A stretch of DNA of 64,000 nt from an uncultured Eubacteriales bacterium (lineage in GTDB: Bacteria; Bacillota; Clostridia; Oscillospirales; Acutalibacteraceae), in assembly GCA_934489895.1 (NCBI GenBank), contig CAKSST010000009.1, positions 1 to 64,000 of the forward strand. Reading direction: 5' to 3'. Shown piece after piece: positions 34,519 through 43,017 of this stretch; the first letter of the stretch is position 1; each line of letters begins with the position of its first letter. Position numbers and translations under genes: made by a program. The notes under the pieces were generated by a model that worked only from the letters and a program-made list of their open reading frames with translations, was not told where the DNA came from and searched no databases.

Positions 34519-35316
34519 ATGGTAAATTTATTTTGTAAAGATGATAAGTACGGTGTTGAGGAGTTGCTGCAGATAATGCAGATACTTCGTTCGCCGGGAG
34601 GGTGCCCGTGGGATATTGAACAATCCCACGCTTCCATACGTGCTGATTTTATTGAAGAGGTCTATGAAGCGGCTGACGCAATTGATCGTGCCAACAAAAC
34701 AGATTTGTGTGAGGAACTTGGCGATGTGCTTTTGCAGGTTGTGTTCCATTCACAAATCGCTCGTGAGTTAGGAGAATTTGATTTTACTGACGTGACTGAC
34801 GGTATTTGCCGTAAACTTATATTAAGACATCCCCACATATTTGCTGACACGGTTGTTTCCGGCTCTGAGGAGGTTCTTGATAATTGGGACCGCATCAAAA
34901 GGAAGGAAAAGCATCAGCAATCCTATACCGAAACTTTAGAGGCTGTGCCTAAAGCCTTTCCTGCATTGATGCGTGCGCAAAAGGTGCAAAAGCGTGCGGC
35001 AAAAGCGGGGTTTGACTGGAAGGATGCTGATGGGCCGCTGCAAAAGGTCTTTGAGGAGGCAAATGAGCTTTCCCGGAGTCTTGAAGCAGGTGACTCTTCT
35101 TCCGTGACAGAGGAACTTGGGGATTTGTTATTTTCCGTAGTAAATCTGGCAAGACATATTAAGGTTAACTCTGAAGAAGCGCTTGCCACGGCAACGGATA
35201 AATTTATTAGGCGCTTTGCCAAGGTTGAAGAACTTGCCGTAAAGAACGGATGCGATATGGCAGATATATCGGACAAGCATCTGGACGAGTGGTGGGAGCA
35301 GGCAAAACACAACTAA
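34519..35316 (+). CDS. mazG: nucleoside triphosphate pyrophosphohydrolase MazG
   Basis: MazG hydrolyses (d)NTPs to monophosphates and pyrophosphate, limiting non-canonical nucleotides and influencing ppGpp responses. The 265-residue protein has two MazG folds. The first has SPGGCPWD then FIEEVYEA and ELGDVLLQVVFHS (EExxE...ExxD pattern), and the second has NELSRSL and EELGDLLFSVVN. The ATG at 34519 follows GGGAG by 5 bases; the longer frame begins at a TTG inside that ribosome site and is rejected. It is equivalent to the C-terminal half of Bacillus YabN, here without the fused methylase domain. Confidence 0.94.
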   Translation: MVNLFCKDDKYGVEELLQIMQILRSPGGCPWDIEQSHASIRADFIEEVYEAADAIDRANKTDLCEELGDVLLQVVFHSQIARELGEFDFTDVTDGICRKLILRHPHIFADTVVSGSEEVLDNWDRIKRKEKHQQSYTETLEAVPKAFPALMRAQKVQKRAAKAGFDWKDADGPLQKVFEEANELSRSLEAGDSSSVTEELGDLLFSVVNLARHIKVNSEEALATATDKFIRRFAKVEELAVKNGCDMADISDKHLDEWWEQAKHN

Positions 35317-35373
35317 TATTTGATTTCACACAGGAAACTGTTGAAATATAATTATTTGGAGGTATAAAAAACC

Positions 35374-35646
35374 ATGAACAAAACTGAATTTATTGCCGCT
35401 GTTGCTGATAAAGCGGGTATTGCAAAGAAAGACGCAGAAAAAGCTGTTGCAGCTGTTATTGATACAATTGCTGCTGAGCTCAAAAAAGACGGTAAGATCC
35501 AATTAGTTGGCTTCGGTACTTTTGAGACACGTAAACGTGCAGCTCGCACAGGTATCAATCCTCAGACAAAGCAGACCATTAAGATTGCTGCTTCTAAAGT
35601 TCCTGTATTTAAGGCAGGTAAAGCTCTTAAAGACGCTATTAAATAA
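35374..35646 (+). CDS. hup: HU family DNA-binding protein
   Basis: A 90-residue nucleoid protein of the HU/IHF family with MNKTEFIAAVADKAGI at the start and the DNA-binding arm signature FGTFETRKRAARTGINPQT (about residues 47-65). It bends and compacts DNA as a dimer. Strong TTGGAGG precedes the ATG and a terminator follows, consistent with very high expression. Confidence 0.97.
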   Translation: MNKTEFIAAVADKAGIAKKDAEKAVAAVIDTIAAELKKDGKIQLVGFGTFETRKRAARTGINPQTKQTIKIAASKVPVFKAGKALKDAIK

Positions 35647-35663
35647 GCTGTTTTACTTCCATA

Positions 35664-35696
35664 AAGACCGACCGATATTTCCGGTCGGTCTTATTA
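35664..35696 (+). terminator. terminator of hup
   Basis: Eleven-base stem AAGACCGACCG/CGGTCGGTCTT (35664-35692) followed by a short T-rich stretch. Confidence 0.75.
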
Positions 35697-35715
35697 CTGT
35701 CCGAAAGGGAAAATT

Positions 35716-35958
35716 ATGCGACTTGATAAATATTTAAAGGTATCACGCCTTATAAAGCGCCGTACCGTTGCTAATGAAATGTGTGATGCCGGCAGGGTTA
35801 AAGTTAACGGAAAAACTGCAAGAGCATCTTATGAAATAAAGCCTGATGATATTATTGAAATTGCTTTTGGCACACGTAATATCAAGGTTAGGGTAATTGC
35901 GGTTAATGAATATGCCAAAAAAGAGGATGCCGCAGCATTGTATAGTATAGAATCTTAA
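35716..35958 (+). CDS. rqcP: RNA-binding S4 domain protein RqcP (YabO)
   Basis: An 80-residue S4-domain protein beginning MRLDKYLKVSRLIKRRTVANE, the hallmark of RqcP/YabO. In Bacillus this protein binds the 50S subunit and helps RqcH add alanine tails to stalled nascent chains. The S4 fold fills most of the chain (residues 1-60). Genomic order after mazG and before yabP is as in Bacillus, though here hup is inserted between mazG and rqcP. Confidence 0.93.
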   Translation: MRLDKYLKVSRLIKRRTVANEMCDAGRVKVNGKTARASYEIKPDDIIEIAFGTRNIKVRVIAVNEYAKKEDAAALYSIES

Positions 35959-36035
35959 AATGTTATAATGTAATAAAACATATTGCCTCTCTATTTTTCA
36001 TACAATTTTTTAGGAGAAAATAGGAGGCAATTTTT

Positions 36036-36308
36036 ATGTCAAACGAAAACAAAAATATTCCGCAAGGCATTATAATTCAGGATCGCAGACAAGCTAATAT
36101 AAGCGGCGTGATTGATGTTGGCAGTATGGACGAAAATACTGTTGTGCTTGAAACCGTGCTGGGAGAGTTAACTGTTAAAGGGGAAGAATTACGTATTATA
36201 AGCTTTTCAGGCGAGACGGGTGATCTTATAATGACGGGAACAGTGTTTGCTGTCGCATATACGGATTCCACGCGTAAAGGCGGATTTTTCTCAAGGATAA
36301 TTAAATAA
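36036..36308 (+). CDS. yabP: sporulation protein YabP
   Basis: A 90-residue YabP-family protein, with the conserved tandem of short beta-rich motifs DVGSMDENTVVLET and GELTVKGEELRIISF. YabP is made in the mother cell during Bacillus sporulation. AGGAGGC precedes the ATG. Its TAA shares a base with the yabQ ATG (TAATG), so translation is coupled. Confidence 0.92.
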   Translation: MSNENKNIPQGIIIQDRRQANISGVIDVGSMDENTVVLETVLGELTVKGEELRIISFSGETGDLIMTGTVFAVAYTDSTRKGGFFSRIIK

Positions 36309-36709
36309 TGTGGGAGATAAACAGTAACAGTCAGGCTATTACTGCAGTTCTTGCGGTTGGTTTTGGTGTGTCTATCAGTCTGTTTTATGATGTGCTGCGC
36401 GCAATACGTGATTTTAAACGCCTAAAGCGTATTGCAGTATTCTTTGCAGATTTGTTATTTTCTGCGTTATCAGCAGTAATGGTATTTTCTTTTTTACAGC
36501 TTTTTTCCAACGGTGAGCCAAGATTATATATATTGTTTTGTATGGGCATAGGTTTTTTGTTTTGCAGGGTAACAGTATCGTATTATGTGGTAAAATCAGT
36601 AAAGATGATTGCACGTAAAATTACTAAAATTACCGGTCTTGCACGGCGGGTTTTGAAAATTTGTATTTCTTTTTTTGAGAAAATATGGAAGGTTGTATTA
36701 AAAAAATAA
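36308..36709 (+). CDS. yabQ: spore cortex biosynthesis protein YabQ
   Basis: A 133-residue membrane protein of the YabQ family, with three predicted hydrophobic segments (about residues 10-28, 43-63 and 73-93) and a basic C-terminus. The FYDVLRAIR motif after the first segment is typical. In Bacillus YabQ is needed for spore cortex formation. Coupled to yabP by overlapping stop and start. Confidence 0.9.
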   Translation: MWEINSNSQAITAVLAVGFGVSISLFYDVLRAIRDFKRLKRIAVFFADLLFSALSAVMVFSFLQLFSNGEPRLYILFCMGIGFLFCRVTVSYYVVKSVKMIARKITKITGLARRVLKICISFFEKIWKVVLKK

Positions 36710-36748
36710 AAAGGTCTTTAAAATGGCTGAAAATTAAGCAAAAAACTC

Positions 36749-36778
36749 TTGAAAAATAATAACGGGTTAGTGTATAAT
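36749..36778 (+). promoter_or_regulatory. promoter of divIC
   Basis: TTGAAA (36749-36754), 18-base spacer, TATAAT (36773-36778). It would allow vegetative expression of divIC independently of the sporulation genes upstream. Confidence 0.55.
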
Positions 36779-36826
36779 ACACAAGAAAAAGCTTTGGGCT
36801 TAAAAAATATAAAAGGGAGTCGAAAA

Positions 36827-37111
36827 ATGGCTGCCAAAAAGAAGAAAAGTATAATTCTAAGAGTGCTGTTGCTGATATTTGCAGGATATATGATTTTTCA
36901 GTTGGGTTCTCTGCAGGTTGAAATGATATCATTAAAAAGAGAATATAAAGCAGAGCAGGTAAAGGTTGAAAAGCTTAATCTTGAGATTGACGAATTGAAG
37001 CATCTGCTTGATAAAGGCTCTGAAGCGGATATTATTGAAAAAGCCGCAAGAGAACGTTTGGGTTACGTTTTTTCAGACGAGCAGGTTTTTATTGATATTT
37101 CAGGCAATTAA
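36827..37111 (+). CDS. divIC: septum formation initiator DivIC (FtsB family)
   Basis: A 94-residue bitopic membrane protein. A lysine-rich cytosolic start (MAAKKKKS) and one transmembrane helix (about residues 10-28) precede an extracytoplasmic coiled coil (MISLKREYKAEQVKVEKLNLEI) and the DivIC-type end AARERLGYV. It should join FtsL and DivIB at the division septum. The ATG at 36827 follows GGGAG by 7 bases; an upstream in-frame start at 36749 overlaps the promoter and is rejected. Confidence 0.92.
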   Translation: MAAKKKKSIILRVLLLIFAGYMIFQLGSLQVEMISLKREYKAEQVKVEKLNLEIDELKHLLDKGSEADIIEKAARERLGYVFSDEQVFIDISGN

Positions 37112-37150
37112 ATTTATGTGTACAAAATATTCTGGAGGATTTTTTAGTCT

Positions 37151-37588
37151 ATGGAACTGACCGTGGGATCGATTGTTGAGGGTAAGGTTACCGGTATAAC
37201 TAATTTTGGGGCTTTTGTTGATCTTGGTGACGGCAAAACAGGTATGGTACATATTTCTGAGGTTGCACTTACCTATGTTAGTGATATTCATCAGTTTGTT
37301 AAGGAAAACGATACCGTAAAGGTTAAGGTGCTTAACTTTGATGAAAACGGCAAGGTAAGCCTTAGCATAAAAAAAGCGCTTGAAAATCAACAAAAAAGTG
37401 AGCAGCGCCGCACACCTGCCAAAGCGTATGTTCCTGACAGGTCTTTTGTTTGGGGCGAACAAAAGAAAGAAGCCGTATCCTTCGAGGATATGATGAGCAA
37501 ATTCAAGCAGACAAGCGATGAAAAAATGTCTGACTTAAAGCGCAAAAATGCTGACATAAGACGCCCTAAACGCAATATACAGAAATAG
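37151..37588 (+). CDS. yabR: S1 RNA-binding domain protein YabR
   Basis: A 145-residue protein whose first 72 residues are an S1 domain (VGSIVEGKVTGITNFGAFVDLGDGKTGMVHISE). It is followed by a charged, probably disordered tail. In Bacillus it is encoded after divIC in the same order and binds ribosome or RNA. GGAGG precedes the ATG. It closes the yab block, with a hairpin behind it. Confidence 0.92.
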   Translation: MELTVGSIVEGKVTGITNFGAFVDLGDGKTGMVHISEVALTYVSDIHQFVKENDTVKVKVLNFDENGKVSLSIKKALENQQKSEQRRTPAKAYVPDRSFVWGEQKKEAVSFEDMMSKFKQTSDEKMSDLKRKNADIRRPKRNIQK

Positions 37589-37598
37589 GTTTTACTTT

Positions 37599-37632
37599 AA
37601 GAAGGCAGACGGTTTGGCTTTGCCTTCTTTAT
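37599..37632 (+). terminator. terminator after yabR
   Basis: AAGAAGGCA (37599-37607) pairs with TGCCTTCTT (37621-37629), followed by a T-rich stretch. Confidence 0.55.
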
Positions 37633-37652
37633 TGTTGATAAGGGATGTTTGG

Positions 37653-38789
37653 ATGGAAAAATTAAAATTTGTTGCACCTTGTCTTTTTGGCGTTGAGGGT
37701 ATCCTTTCCAATGAGCTGAAAAGGCTTGGCATAGAAGATGTAAAGGCTGAGGACGGACGCGTTCTGTTTACCGGCACACCGATAACGATTGCGCGCGTGA
37801 ATATAAATTCACGCTTTGCCGAGCGTGTTATGGTTTTACTTGGTGAGTTTTATGCGCGCAGCTTTACTGAGCTGTTTGATAACGTAAAGGCTCTGCCGCT
37901 TGAGAGAACATTCCCAAAGGATGCCGCTTTCCCCGTAAGCGGGCATTGTCTTGATTCAAAACTTTACAGCGTACCAGATTGCCAATCAATCATAAAAAAG
38001 GCAATGGCTGACAGGCTTGGGGCCGCTTATAAGCTGAATCGTATGCCCGAAACTGGTGAAATATTTAAGGTTCGTTTTTTAATACGCAAGGATAAAGTGT
38101 CTTTAATGCTTGATACATCAGGTGAGGGATTGCATAAAAGAGGATATCGCAAAAGCTCTTCAAATGAAGCGCCTATAAAAGAAACCCTTGCAGCAGCTAT
38201 ATGTGATTTATCCCGCATTTATCCTGATACACAGCTGTATGACCCTTTTTGCGGTTCGGGTACATTACTTATTGAATCAGCCCTTATAGCTACCAACACA
38301 GCACCGGGACTTAACCGTGCCTTTGCGGGCGAAAAATACGGCTTTATTCCTAAAGAGGCCTGGGAAAAAGAACGCAAAGCCGCAATAGATAAGATTGACC
38401 GCAAGGTTGATTTTAAAGCGTGCGGCTTTGATATTTCACCTGAAGCTGTCGAATTAACACTATACAACGCGAAAAAAGCAGGCGTAGAGCAATTTGTTAG
38501 GGCAAGCGTTGCAGATATTAAGGACTTTAAAGTACCCGATGAGCGTTTTTTGCTTGTAACAAATCCGCCCTACGGTGAGCGTCTGCTTGATATTCATCAG
38601 GCACAGCAGTTGTACAAAACCGCAGGAAAAGTGTTTCAAAAGAAAAAAGGCGCCAAATATTCAATAATTACTGCCGATGAAGACTTTGAAAAAAGCTTTG
38701 GCAGACCGTGCGATAAGCAAAGAAAAATGTATAACGGCATGCTTCAATGCAGACTGTATATGTATTTTAAAGGCGGTGACGATAAGTGA
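37653..38789 (+). CDS. class I SAM-dependent RNA methyltransferase (RlmL/YpsC-like)
   Basis: A 378-residue methyltransferase with an N-terminal ferredoxin-like and THUMP RNA-binding region (about 1-150). The SAM-binding motif FCGSGTLLIE (about 206-215) and the catalytic NPPYGERL (about 311-318, N-P-P-Y) follow. This arrangement is typical of 23S rRNA guanine-N2 methyltransferases such as RlmL (G2445). ATG at 37653 is preceded by AAGGGA; the longer frame begins inside the terminator. The stop overlaps the next GTG by 4 bp. Confidence 0.9.
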   Translation: MEKLKFVAPCLFGVEGILSNELKRLGIEDVKAEDGRVLFTGTPITIARVNINSRFAERVMVLLGEFYARSFTELFDNVKALPLERTFPKDAAFPVSGHCLDSKLYSVPDCQSIIKKAMADRLGAAYKLNRMPETGEIFKVRFLIRKDKVSLMLDTSGEGLHKRGYRKSSSNEAPIKETLAAAICDLSRIYPDTQLYDPFCGSGTLLIESALIATNTAPGLNRAFAGEKYGFIPKEAWEKERKAAIDKIDRKVDFKACGFDISPEAVELTLYNAKKAGVEQFVRASVADIKDFKVPDERFLLVTNPPYGERLLDIHQAQQLYKTAGKVFQKKKGAKYSIITADEDFEKSFGRPCDKQRKMYNGMLQCRLYMYFKGGDDK

Positions 38790-39727
38790 GATATGTATTT
38801 ATAATTAACCCTGTTGCCGGCAAGGGTAATGCAACACAAATGGTTGTCCCTATGGTTGAGCAATATTTTGAAAATAATAAGGCTGATTATAAAATTTACA
38901 TAACTTCACACGCAGGACAAGCAAAACTATATGCTGAGCAGGAGGCGTCGGTAGGCGACGAGGTTGTTATATTTGGATGCGGCGGAGAGGGCACCTGCTT
39001 TGAGGTGCTTAACGGTATGGTGGCTTATCCTAACGCTATTTTTGGTATCATACCTTGCGGCAGCGCAAACGATTTTTTAAAGCTTTTTGAATCAACAGAC
39101 CCTTTTCTTGATATTGAAAGTCAGCTTAACGGCAGTTATACCAATATTGACCTTATTAAATGTTGTGATGAATATTGCTTTAATGTTTGCTCGGTTGGTA
39201 TTGATGCTGTTATTGCCAAGGATATGGCCATATTTAAAAATTGGAAATTTGTTTCGGGCAGTATGGCATATAAGCTTGCTCTTGTAAAAAACTTTTTGTT
39301 CTCAAAACTTGGTGAGCGTCTTAAAATTACAATTGACGGTACTACGGTGTTTGAGGGAGATTTTCTTTTTGCAGTATGCGCAAATGGTTGTTCATACGGA
39401 GGCGGTTATTTACCTGCGCCAAATGCAAGCCCTGAGGATGGAAAACTTAATTTTGTCCTTATTAAAAAGGTTAACCGCCTAAAAATACTTTCTTTTATTA
39501 AAAACTATGAAAAAGGCAAAATTGACGGCTATGATTATGTCAGCACGGGTAACTGCACCGTTATGAGCGTTGAATCTATAAAACCTATCCCTGTAAACCG
39601 TGACGGTGAGATTACAATGAAACAAAATGTGTGGTTTGAACTTGCCAGAAGAACGGTTAGATTTTTGGTGCCTGCGGGCGCTGTTAAAAAATATGAAGAA
39701 ATTTTTAATTTTGCAAAAAGTACTTGA
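38786..39727 (+). CDS. diacylglycerol kinase family lipid kinase
   Basis: A 313-residue YegS/BmrU/DgkB-type lipid kinase. The N-terminal INPVAGKGNA, the nucleotide-binding GCGGEGTCFEVLNGM (canonical GGDGT is GGEGT here) and PCGSANDFLK (usually GTGNDFA) identify the family. It should phosphorylate diacylglycerol or a related lipid. Two small deviations from the consensus active site may alter substrate. GTG start overlaps the preceding stop (GTGA). Confidence 0.87.
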   Translation: MRYVFIINPVAGKGNATQMVVPMVEQYFENNKADYKIYITSHAGQAKLYAEQEASVGDEVVIFGCGGEGTCFEVLNGMVAYPNAIFGIIPCGSANDFLKLFESTDPFLDIESQLNGSYTNIDLIKCCDEYCFNVCSVGIDAVIAKDMAIFKNWKFVSGSMAYKLALVKNFLFSKLGERLKITIDGTTVFEGDFLFAVCANGCSYGGGYLPAPNASPEDGKLNFVLIKKVNRLKILSFIKNYEKGKIDGYDYVSTGNCTVMSVESIKPIPVNRDGEITMKQNVWFELARRTVRFLVPAGAVKKYEEIFNFAKST

Positions 39728-39787
39728 TTTTTTTGTAAAATGGTATACAATATGGTTAGCACTCAAACATAAAGAGTGCTAACCATA
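39724..39787 (+). promoter_or_regulatory. groESL promoter with CIRCE operator
   Basis: Promoter TTGATT (39724-39729), 16-base spacer, TACAAT (39746-39751). The HrcA operator CIRCE is perfect: TTAGCACTC (39756-39764), nine bases, GAGTGCTAA (39774-39782). HrcA-controlled heat-shock regulation is therefore expected, although hrcA is not in this window. Confidence 0.93.
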
Positions 39788-39830
39788 TTTTGTTTCTTAA
39801 AATAAATATAATATATTGGAGGAAATTGTT

Positions 39831-40115
39831 ATGACAATCAAACCGTTGGCAGACAGAGTAGTTGTTAAATCTGTTGAAGCTGAAGAAACCACAAAAAGCG
39901 GTATTATTCTTACATCTGCCGCTCAGGAAAAACCGCAGATAGCTGAAATTGTTGCAGTCGGTCCCGGCGGTATGGTAGACGGAAATGAAGTTGTGATGAA
40001 TGTAAAAGTAGGCGACCGCGTAATTACAAGCAAATATGCAGGTACAGAAGTAAAAATTGACGGTCAGGAGTACAGCATACTCAAACTGTCTGATATACTT
40101 GCTATAGTAGAATAA
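39831..40115 (+). CDS. groES: co-chaperonin GroES
   Basis: Ten-kilodalton co-chaperonin of 94 residues beginning MTIKPLADRVVV, with the mobile loop EETTKSGIILTSAAQEKPQ (about residues 18-36) and the IDGQEYSILKLSDILAI end. It caps the GroEL ring. The ATG at 39831 follows TTGGAGG by 8 bases; an in-frame ATG at 39816 is rejected because homologues start at MTIKPL. First gene of the CIRCE-regulated operon. Confidence 0.97.
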   Translation: MTIKPLADRVVVKSVEAEETTKSGIILTSAAQEKPQIAEIVAVGPGGMVDGNEVVMNVKVGDRVITSKYAGTEVKIDGQEYSILKLSDILAIVE

Positions 40116-40135
40116 TTTTTGGAGGTATTAAAGTT

Positions 40136-41779
40136 ATGGCTAAAGATATTCTTTTTGGTGAAGAAGCCAGAAAAGCACTGCAGGCCGGTGTTGACAGCCT
40201 TGCAGATGCAGTTAAGGTTACATTGGGTCCCAAGGGCCGTAATGCTGTGTTAGAAAGAAAATTCGGCGCACCGCTTATCACAAACGACGGTGTTACAATC
40301 GCTAAGGAAATTGAACTTGACTGCCCCTTTGAAAACATGGGTGCACAGCTTGTTAAAGAGGTTGCAACAAAAACAAACGATGTTGCAGGTGACGGCACAA
40401 CAACCGCTACCGTGTTGGCACAGGCACTTGTACGCGAGGGTATGAAAAATGTTGCTGCAGGCGCTAACCCCATGGTAGTAAGAAAAGGTATCAAAAAAGC
40501 TGTTGACGCTGCTATTGCCGCAGTTGTTTCAAACTCAAGCAAGGTAAGCGGTTCACAGGATATTGCACGTGTTGCAACAATTTCTGCAGGCGATGAGGTT
40601 ATCGGTAACCTTATTGCAGAGGCTATGGAAAAGGTATCTGCTGACGGCGTTATTACCGTTGAGGAGTCCAAAACCGCTGAAACCTTTACAGAGGTTGTTG
40701 AGGGTATGCAGTTTGACCGCGGATATATCACACCTTATATGGTAACTGATACTGACAAGATGGAAGCTGTTATTGACGATCCTCTGGTGCTTATTACTGA
40801 TAAAAAGATTTCAAACATTCAGGAAATTCTGCCTTTATTAGAGCAGATTGTTCAGGCTGGCAAAAAGCTTGTTATTATCGCAGAGGATATTGAGGGTGAA
40901 GCTCTTTCAACAATCATTGTTAACAAGCTTCGCGGTACATTTACCTGCATAGGTGTTAAGGCTCCCGGCTTTGGTGACCGCCGCAAAGATATGCTCCGTG
41001 ATATTGCCATCCTTACCGGCGGTGAGGTTATTACTGAAGAGCTCGGTCTTGAACTTAAGGATGCTACGGTTGCCCAGCTTGGCCGTGCACGTCAAATTAA
41101 GGTAGGCAAGGAAAACACCATCATTGTTGATGGCGCAGGCAACACTGACGAGATTAATTCACGCGTAGCACAGATTAAGAACCAGATTGAAACAACAAAC
41201 TCTGAGTTTGACCGTGAAAAATTGCAGGAGCGCCTTGCAAAATTGGCAGGCGGCGTTGCAGTTCTCAAGGTTGGCGCTGCTACTGAGATTGAGATGAAAG
41301 AGAAAAAGCTCCGCGTTGAAGATGCCCTTGCTGCTACAAAGGCTGCAGTTGAAGAGGGTATTGTTGCAGGCGGCGGCGTTGCTCTTATCAATGCAATTCC
41401 CAGCGTTAAAAAGGTTGTTGATGAGTGCGAGGGCGACGAAAAGACGGGCGCAATTATTGTAATGCGCGCACTTGAAGCACCTATCCGCCAGATTGCTGCA
41501 AACGCAGGTCTTGAGGGCTCTGTAATTATCAATAACATTGCTGAAAGCGGTAAGGTTAACTACGGATTTGATGCCGCAAATGAGGTCTATACAGATATGA
41601 TTTCTGCAGGTATCGTTGATCCTACTAAGGTTACACGTTCCGCTATTGAAAACTCTTCTTCTGTTGCTGCAATGATTCTTACAACCGAGTCTTTGGTTGC
41701 AGAGAAAAAGGAAGATGCAGCTGCAGCAGCTGCAGCTGCTAACGCAGCAGCCGCAGCAGGAGTCGGCGGCATGTATTAA
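40136..41779 (+). CDS. groEL: chaperonin GroEL
   Basis: Sixty-kilodalton chaperonin of 547 residues, normal length, beginning MAKDILFGEEARKAL and carrying the ATP-binding VAGDGTTTATVLAQ (about 84-97). It folds proteins inside the double ring with GroES. The C-terminal tail is unusual: an alanine-rich stretch (AAAAAAAANAAAAAG) then VGGMY, instead of the common GGM repeats that line the cavity floor. 20 bases after groES and followed by a strong terminator. Confidence 0.98.
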   Translation: MAKDILFGEEARKALQAGVDSLADAVKVTLGPKGRNAVLERKFGAPLITNDGVTIAKEIELDCPFENMGAQLVKEVATKTNDVAGDGTTTATVLAQALVREGMKNVAAGANPMVVRKGIKKAVDAAIAAVVSNSSKVSGSQDIARVATISAGDEVIGNLIAEAMEKVSADGVITVEESKTAETFTEVVEGMQFDRGYITPYMVTDTDKMEAVIDDPLVLITDKKISNIQEILPLLEQIVQAGKKLVIIAEDIEGEALSTIIVNKLRGTFTCIGVKAPGFGDRRKDMLRDIAILTGGEVITEELGLELKDATVAQLGRARQIKVGKENTIIVDGAGNTDEINSRVAQIKNQIETTNSEFDREKLQERLAKLAGGVAVLKVGAATEIEMKEKKLRVEDALAATKAAVEEGIVAGGGVALINAIPSVKKVVDECEGDEKTGAIIVMRALEAPIRQIAANAGLEGSVIINNIAESGKVNYGFDAANEVYTDMISAGIVDPTKVTRSAIENSSSVAAMILTTESLVAEKKEDAAAAAAAANAAAAAGVGGMY

Positions 41780-41797
41780 TAACTGCTTTAAAGATTC

Positions 41798-41834
41798 AAA
41801 ATGCACTATCCAAAAAGGATAGTGCATTTTTAAT
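41798..41834 (+). terminator. terminator of groESL
   Basis: Fourteen-base stem AAAATGCACTATCC/GGATAGTGCATTTT (41798-41811 and 41817-41830) with a T tail. Confidence 0.85.
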
Positions 41835-41842
41835 ATAACAAA

Positions 41843-41879
41843 AAGACGGATAAATCAGTTTTTTTGATTTATCCGTCTT
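41843..41879 (-). terminator. terminator of the NlpC/P60-like lipoprotein gene
   Basis: Fifteen-base stem AAGACGGATAAATCA/TGATTTATCCGTCTT just after the stop codon at 41885. Confidence 0.8.
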
Positions 41880-41884
41880 AATAT

Positions 41885-42904
41885 TTACTGTTCGGGTGTG
41901 GCTGTGGGTGCGCTTATAGCATCATAAATGCAGGTAGGGGTTGCGTATATCTCCAAAGGCCATTGCGGGTCAGGGCCGAACTTGAAGCGCTCAACTGCGC
42001 AAAACTCAGGTCCGTTTTTGTTACCTGTCTGGATAACCCAGTGGTATCCGTTGCGCTTGCCAATGTAAATCGTAACATGGTCGGCTGTTTTTTTGCCGGG
42101 TGATTCAATATTACGGAAAAGTATTATTGAGCCCATTGGTATTTCCTGCTCGGGGTTAAAAATAATTGCACCCGCTGTATTTTTAGCGGTAAAGCCTATA
42201 TTATAGGTATAACCCTTTGCAAGCCATTTTTTGCAAGCGTCTTGGAAAGAGGGGGCACTGTAGGTGCGCTCGGGCACGTCGAGGCTTGAGGTATCAATTT
42301 TTGCTACGTTGGGCAGGTAATTGAAATAGACATAAGAAGCAAAAGAGGCGCAAACAAGACCGCCGCGCTCAAATGCGCTTATGTTGGGTAAGCCTTCGGC
42401 AGTTGTCTCAAGACCCGAGCTGCCGCCGCCAAAGGATATGTTTGAAAGCCAGCCTCTGTGACGCTTGTCCTTTGATAAGATGTAATGCCACATAAGACCG
42501 TCAGAACGGTGTTTTTCTATATTGTAGCCTGTGTATGCAAGCACGTCAATAAATACATTATCCTCCATATCAAGGCTGGTGTTATATTTGTAACCGGGGA
42601 AGAGAGTGTTTGTAATGACGTTCTGCACAGTATCCTGAGGTTCGGAAGAGGTTGCAACAACAGGCAATGCAGATGAAACGGGAGCCTGGCTGCTTACAAC
42701 CTCAGAAGAAACGGGAGCCTCAGATGATACAGGAGCCTCGGATGATACAGGAGCCTCGGATGAAACAGGTTGTTCTGAAGAACTTGCCAATGATGATGTC
42801 TCATTGTTGGCAGAGGAAAGCTCAGTTTTATTGCCTTTGCATCCGGTAAAAACGGTCAAAGCAAGTAACGCAGATACAAAAAGTGATATTAATTTAATTT
42901 TCAC
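41885..42904 (-). CDS. lipoprotein with NlpC/P60-like cysteine peptidase fold
   Basis: A 339-residue surface lipoprotein: signal peptide with lipobox Cys22 (TVFTGC), then a serine/proline/valine linker of four near-identical SSEAPV-type repeats (about residues 45-75), then a domain of about 230 residues. The domain has a likely catalytic Cys185 in GGLVCASFASYVYF and a His in TADHVTIYIGKRNG, followed by GYHWVIQTG. This Cys...His layout resembles NlpC/P60 or CHAP cell-wall hydrolases, and the linker would carry it through the wall. GTG start (42904) with GGAGAAC upstream. Function as a peptidoglycan endopeptidase is inference from the motif layout. Confidence 0.72.
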   Translation of the reverse strand: MKIKLISLFVSALLALTVFTGCKGNKTELSSANNETSSLASSSEQPVSSEAPVSSEAPVSSEAPVSSEVVSSQAPVSSALPVVATSSEPQDTVQNVITNTLFPGYKYNTSLDMEDNVFIDVLAYTGYNIEKHRSDGLMWHYILSKDKRHRGWLSNISFGGGSSGLETTAEGLPNISAFERGGLVCASFASYVYFNYLPNVAKIDTSSLDVPERTYSAPSFQDACKKWLAKGYTYNIGFTAKNTAGAIIFNPEQEIPMGSIILFRNIESPGKKTADHVTIYIGKRNGYHWVIQTGNKNGPEFCAVERFKFGPDPQWPLEIYATPTCIYDAISAPTATPEQ

Positions 42905-42960
42905 GATTGTTCTCCTAAAAAAACATCTAAACTTTTTATTGTAAATGTTACAATTTGGTG

Positions 42961-42989
42961 ATTATAGCATAAAACGACAAAATATTCAA
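42961..42989 (-). promoter_or_regulatory. promoter of the NlpC/P60-like lipoprotein gene
   Basis: Minus strand TTGAAT (42984-42989), 17-base spacer, TATAAT (42961-42966). Confidence 0.6.
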
Positions 42990-43017
42990 TAGATAATCAT
43001 TAACAAGGAGAATTATG

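Noticed and set aside
40102..41827. Long minus-strand frames opposite groEL
   Set aside because: Codon-bias shadows of a highly expressed gene; no ribosome sites and no homology pattern.
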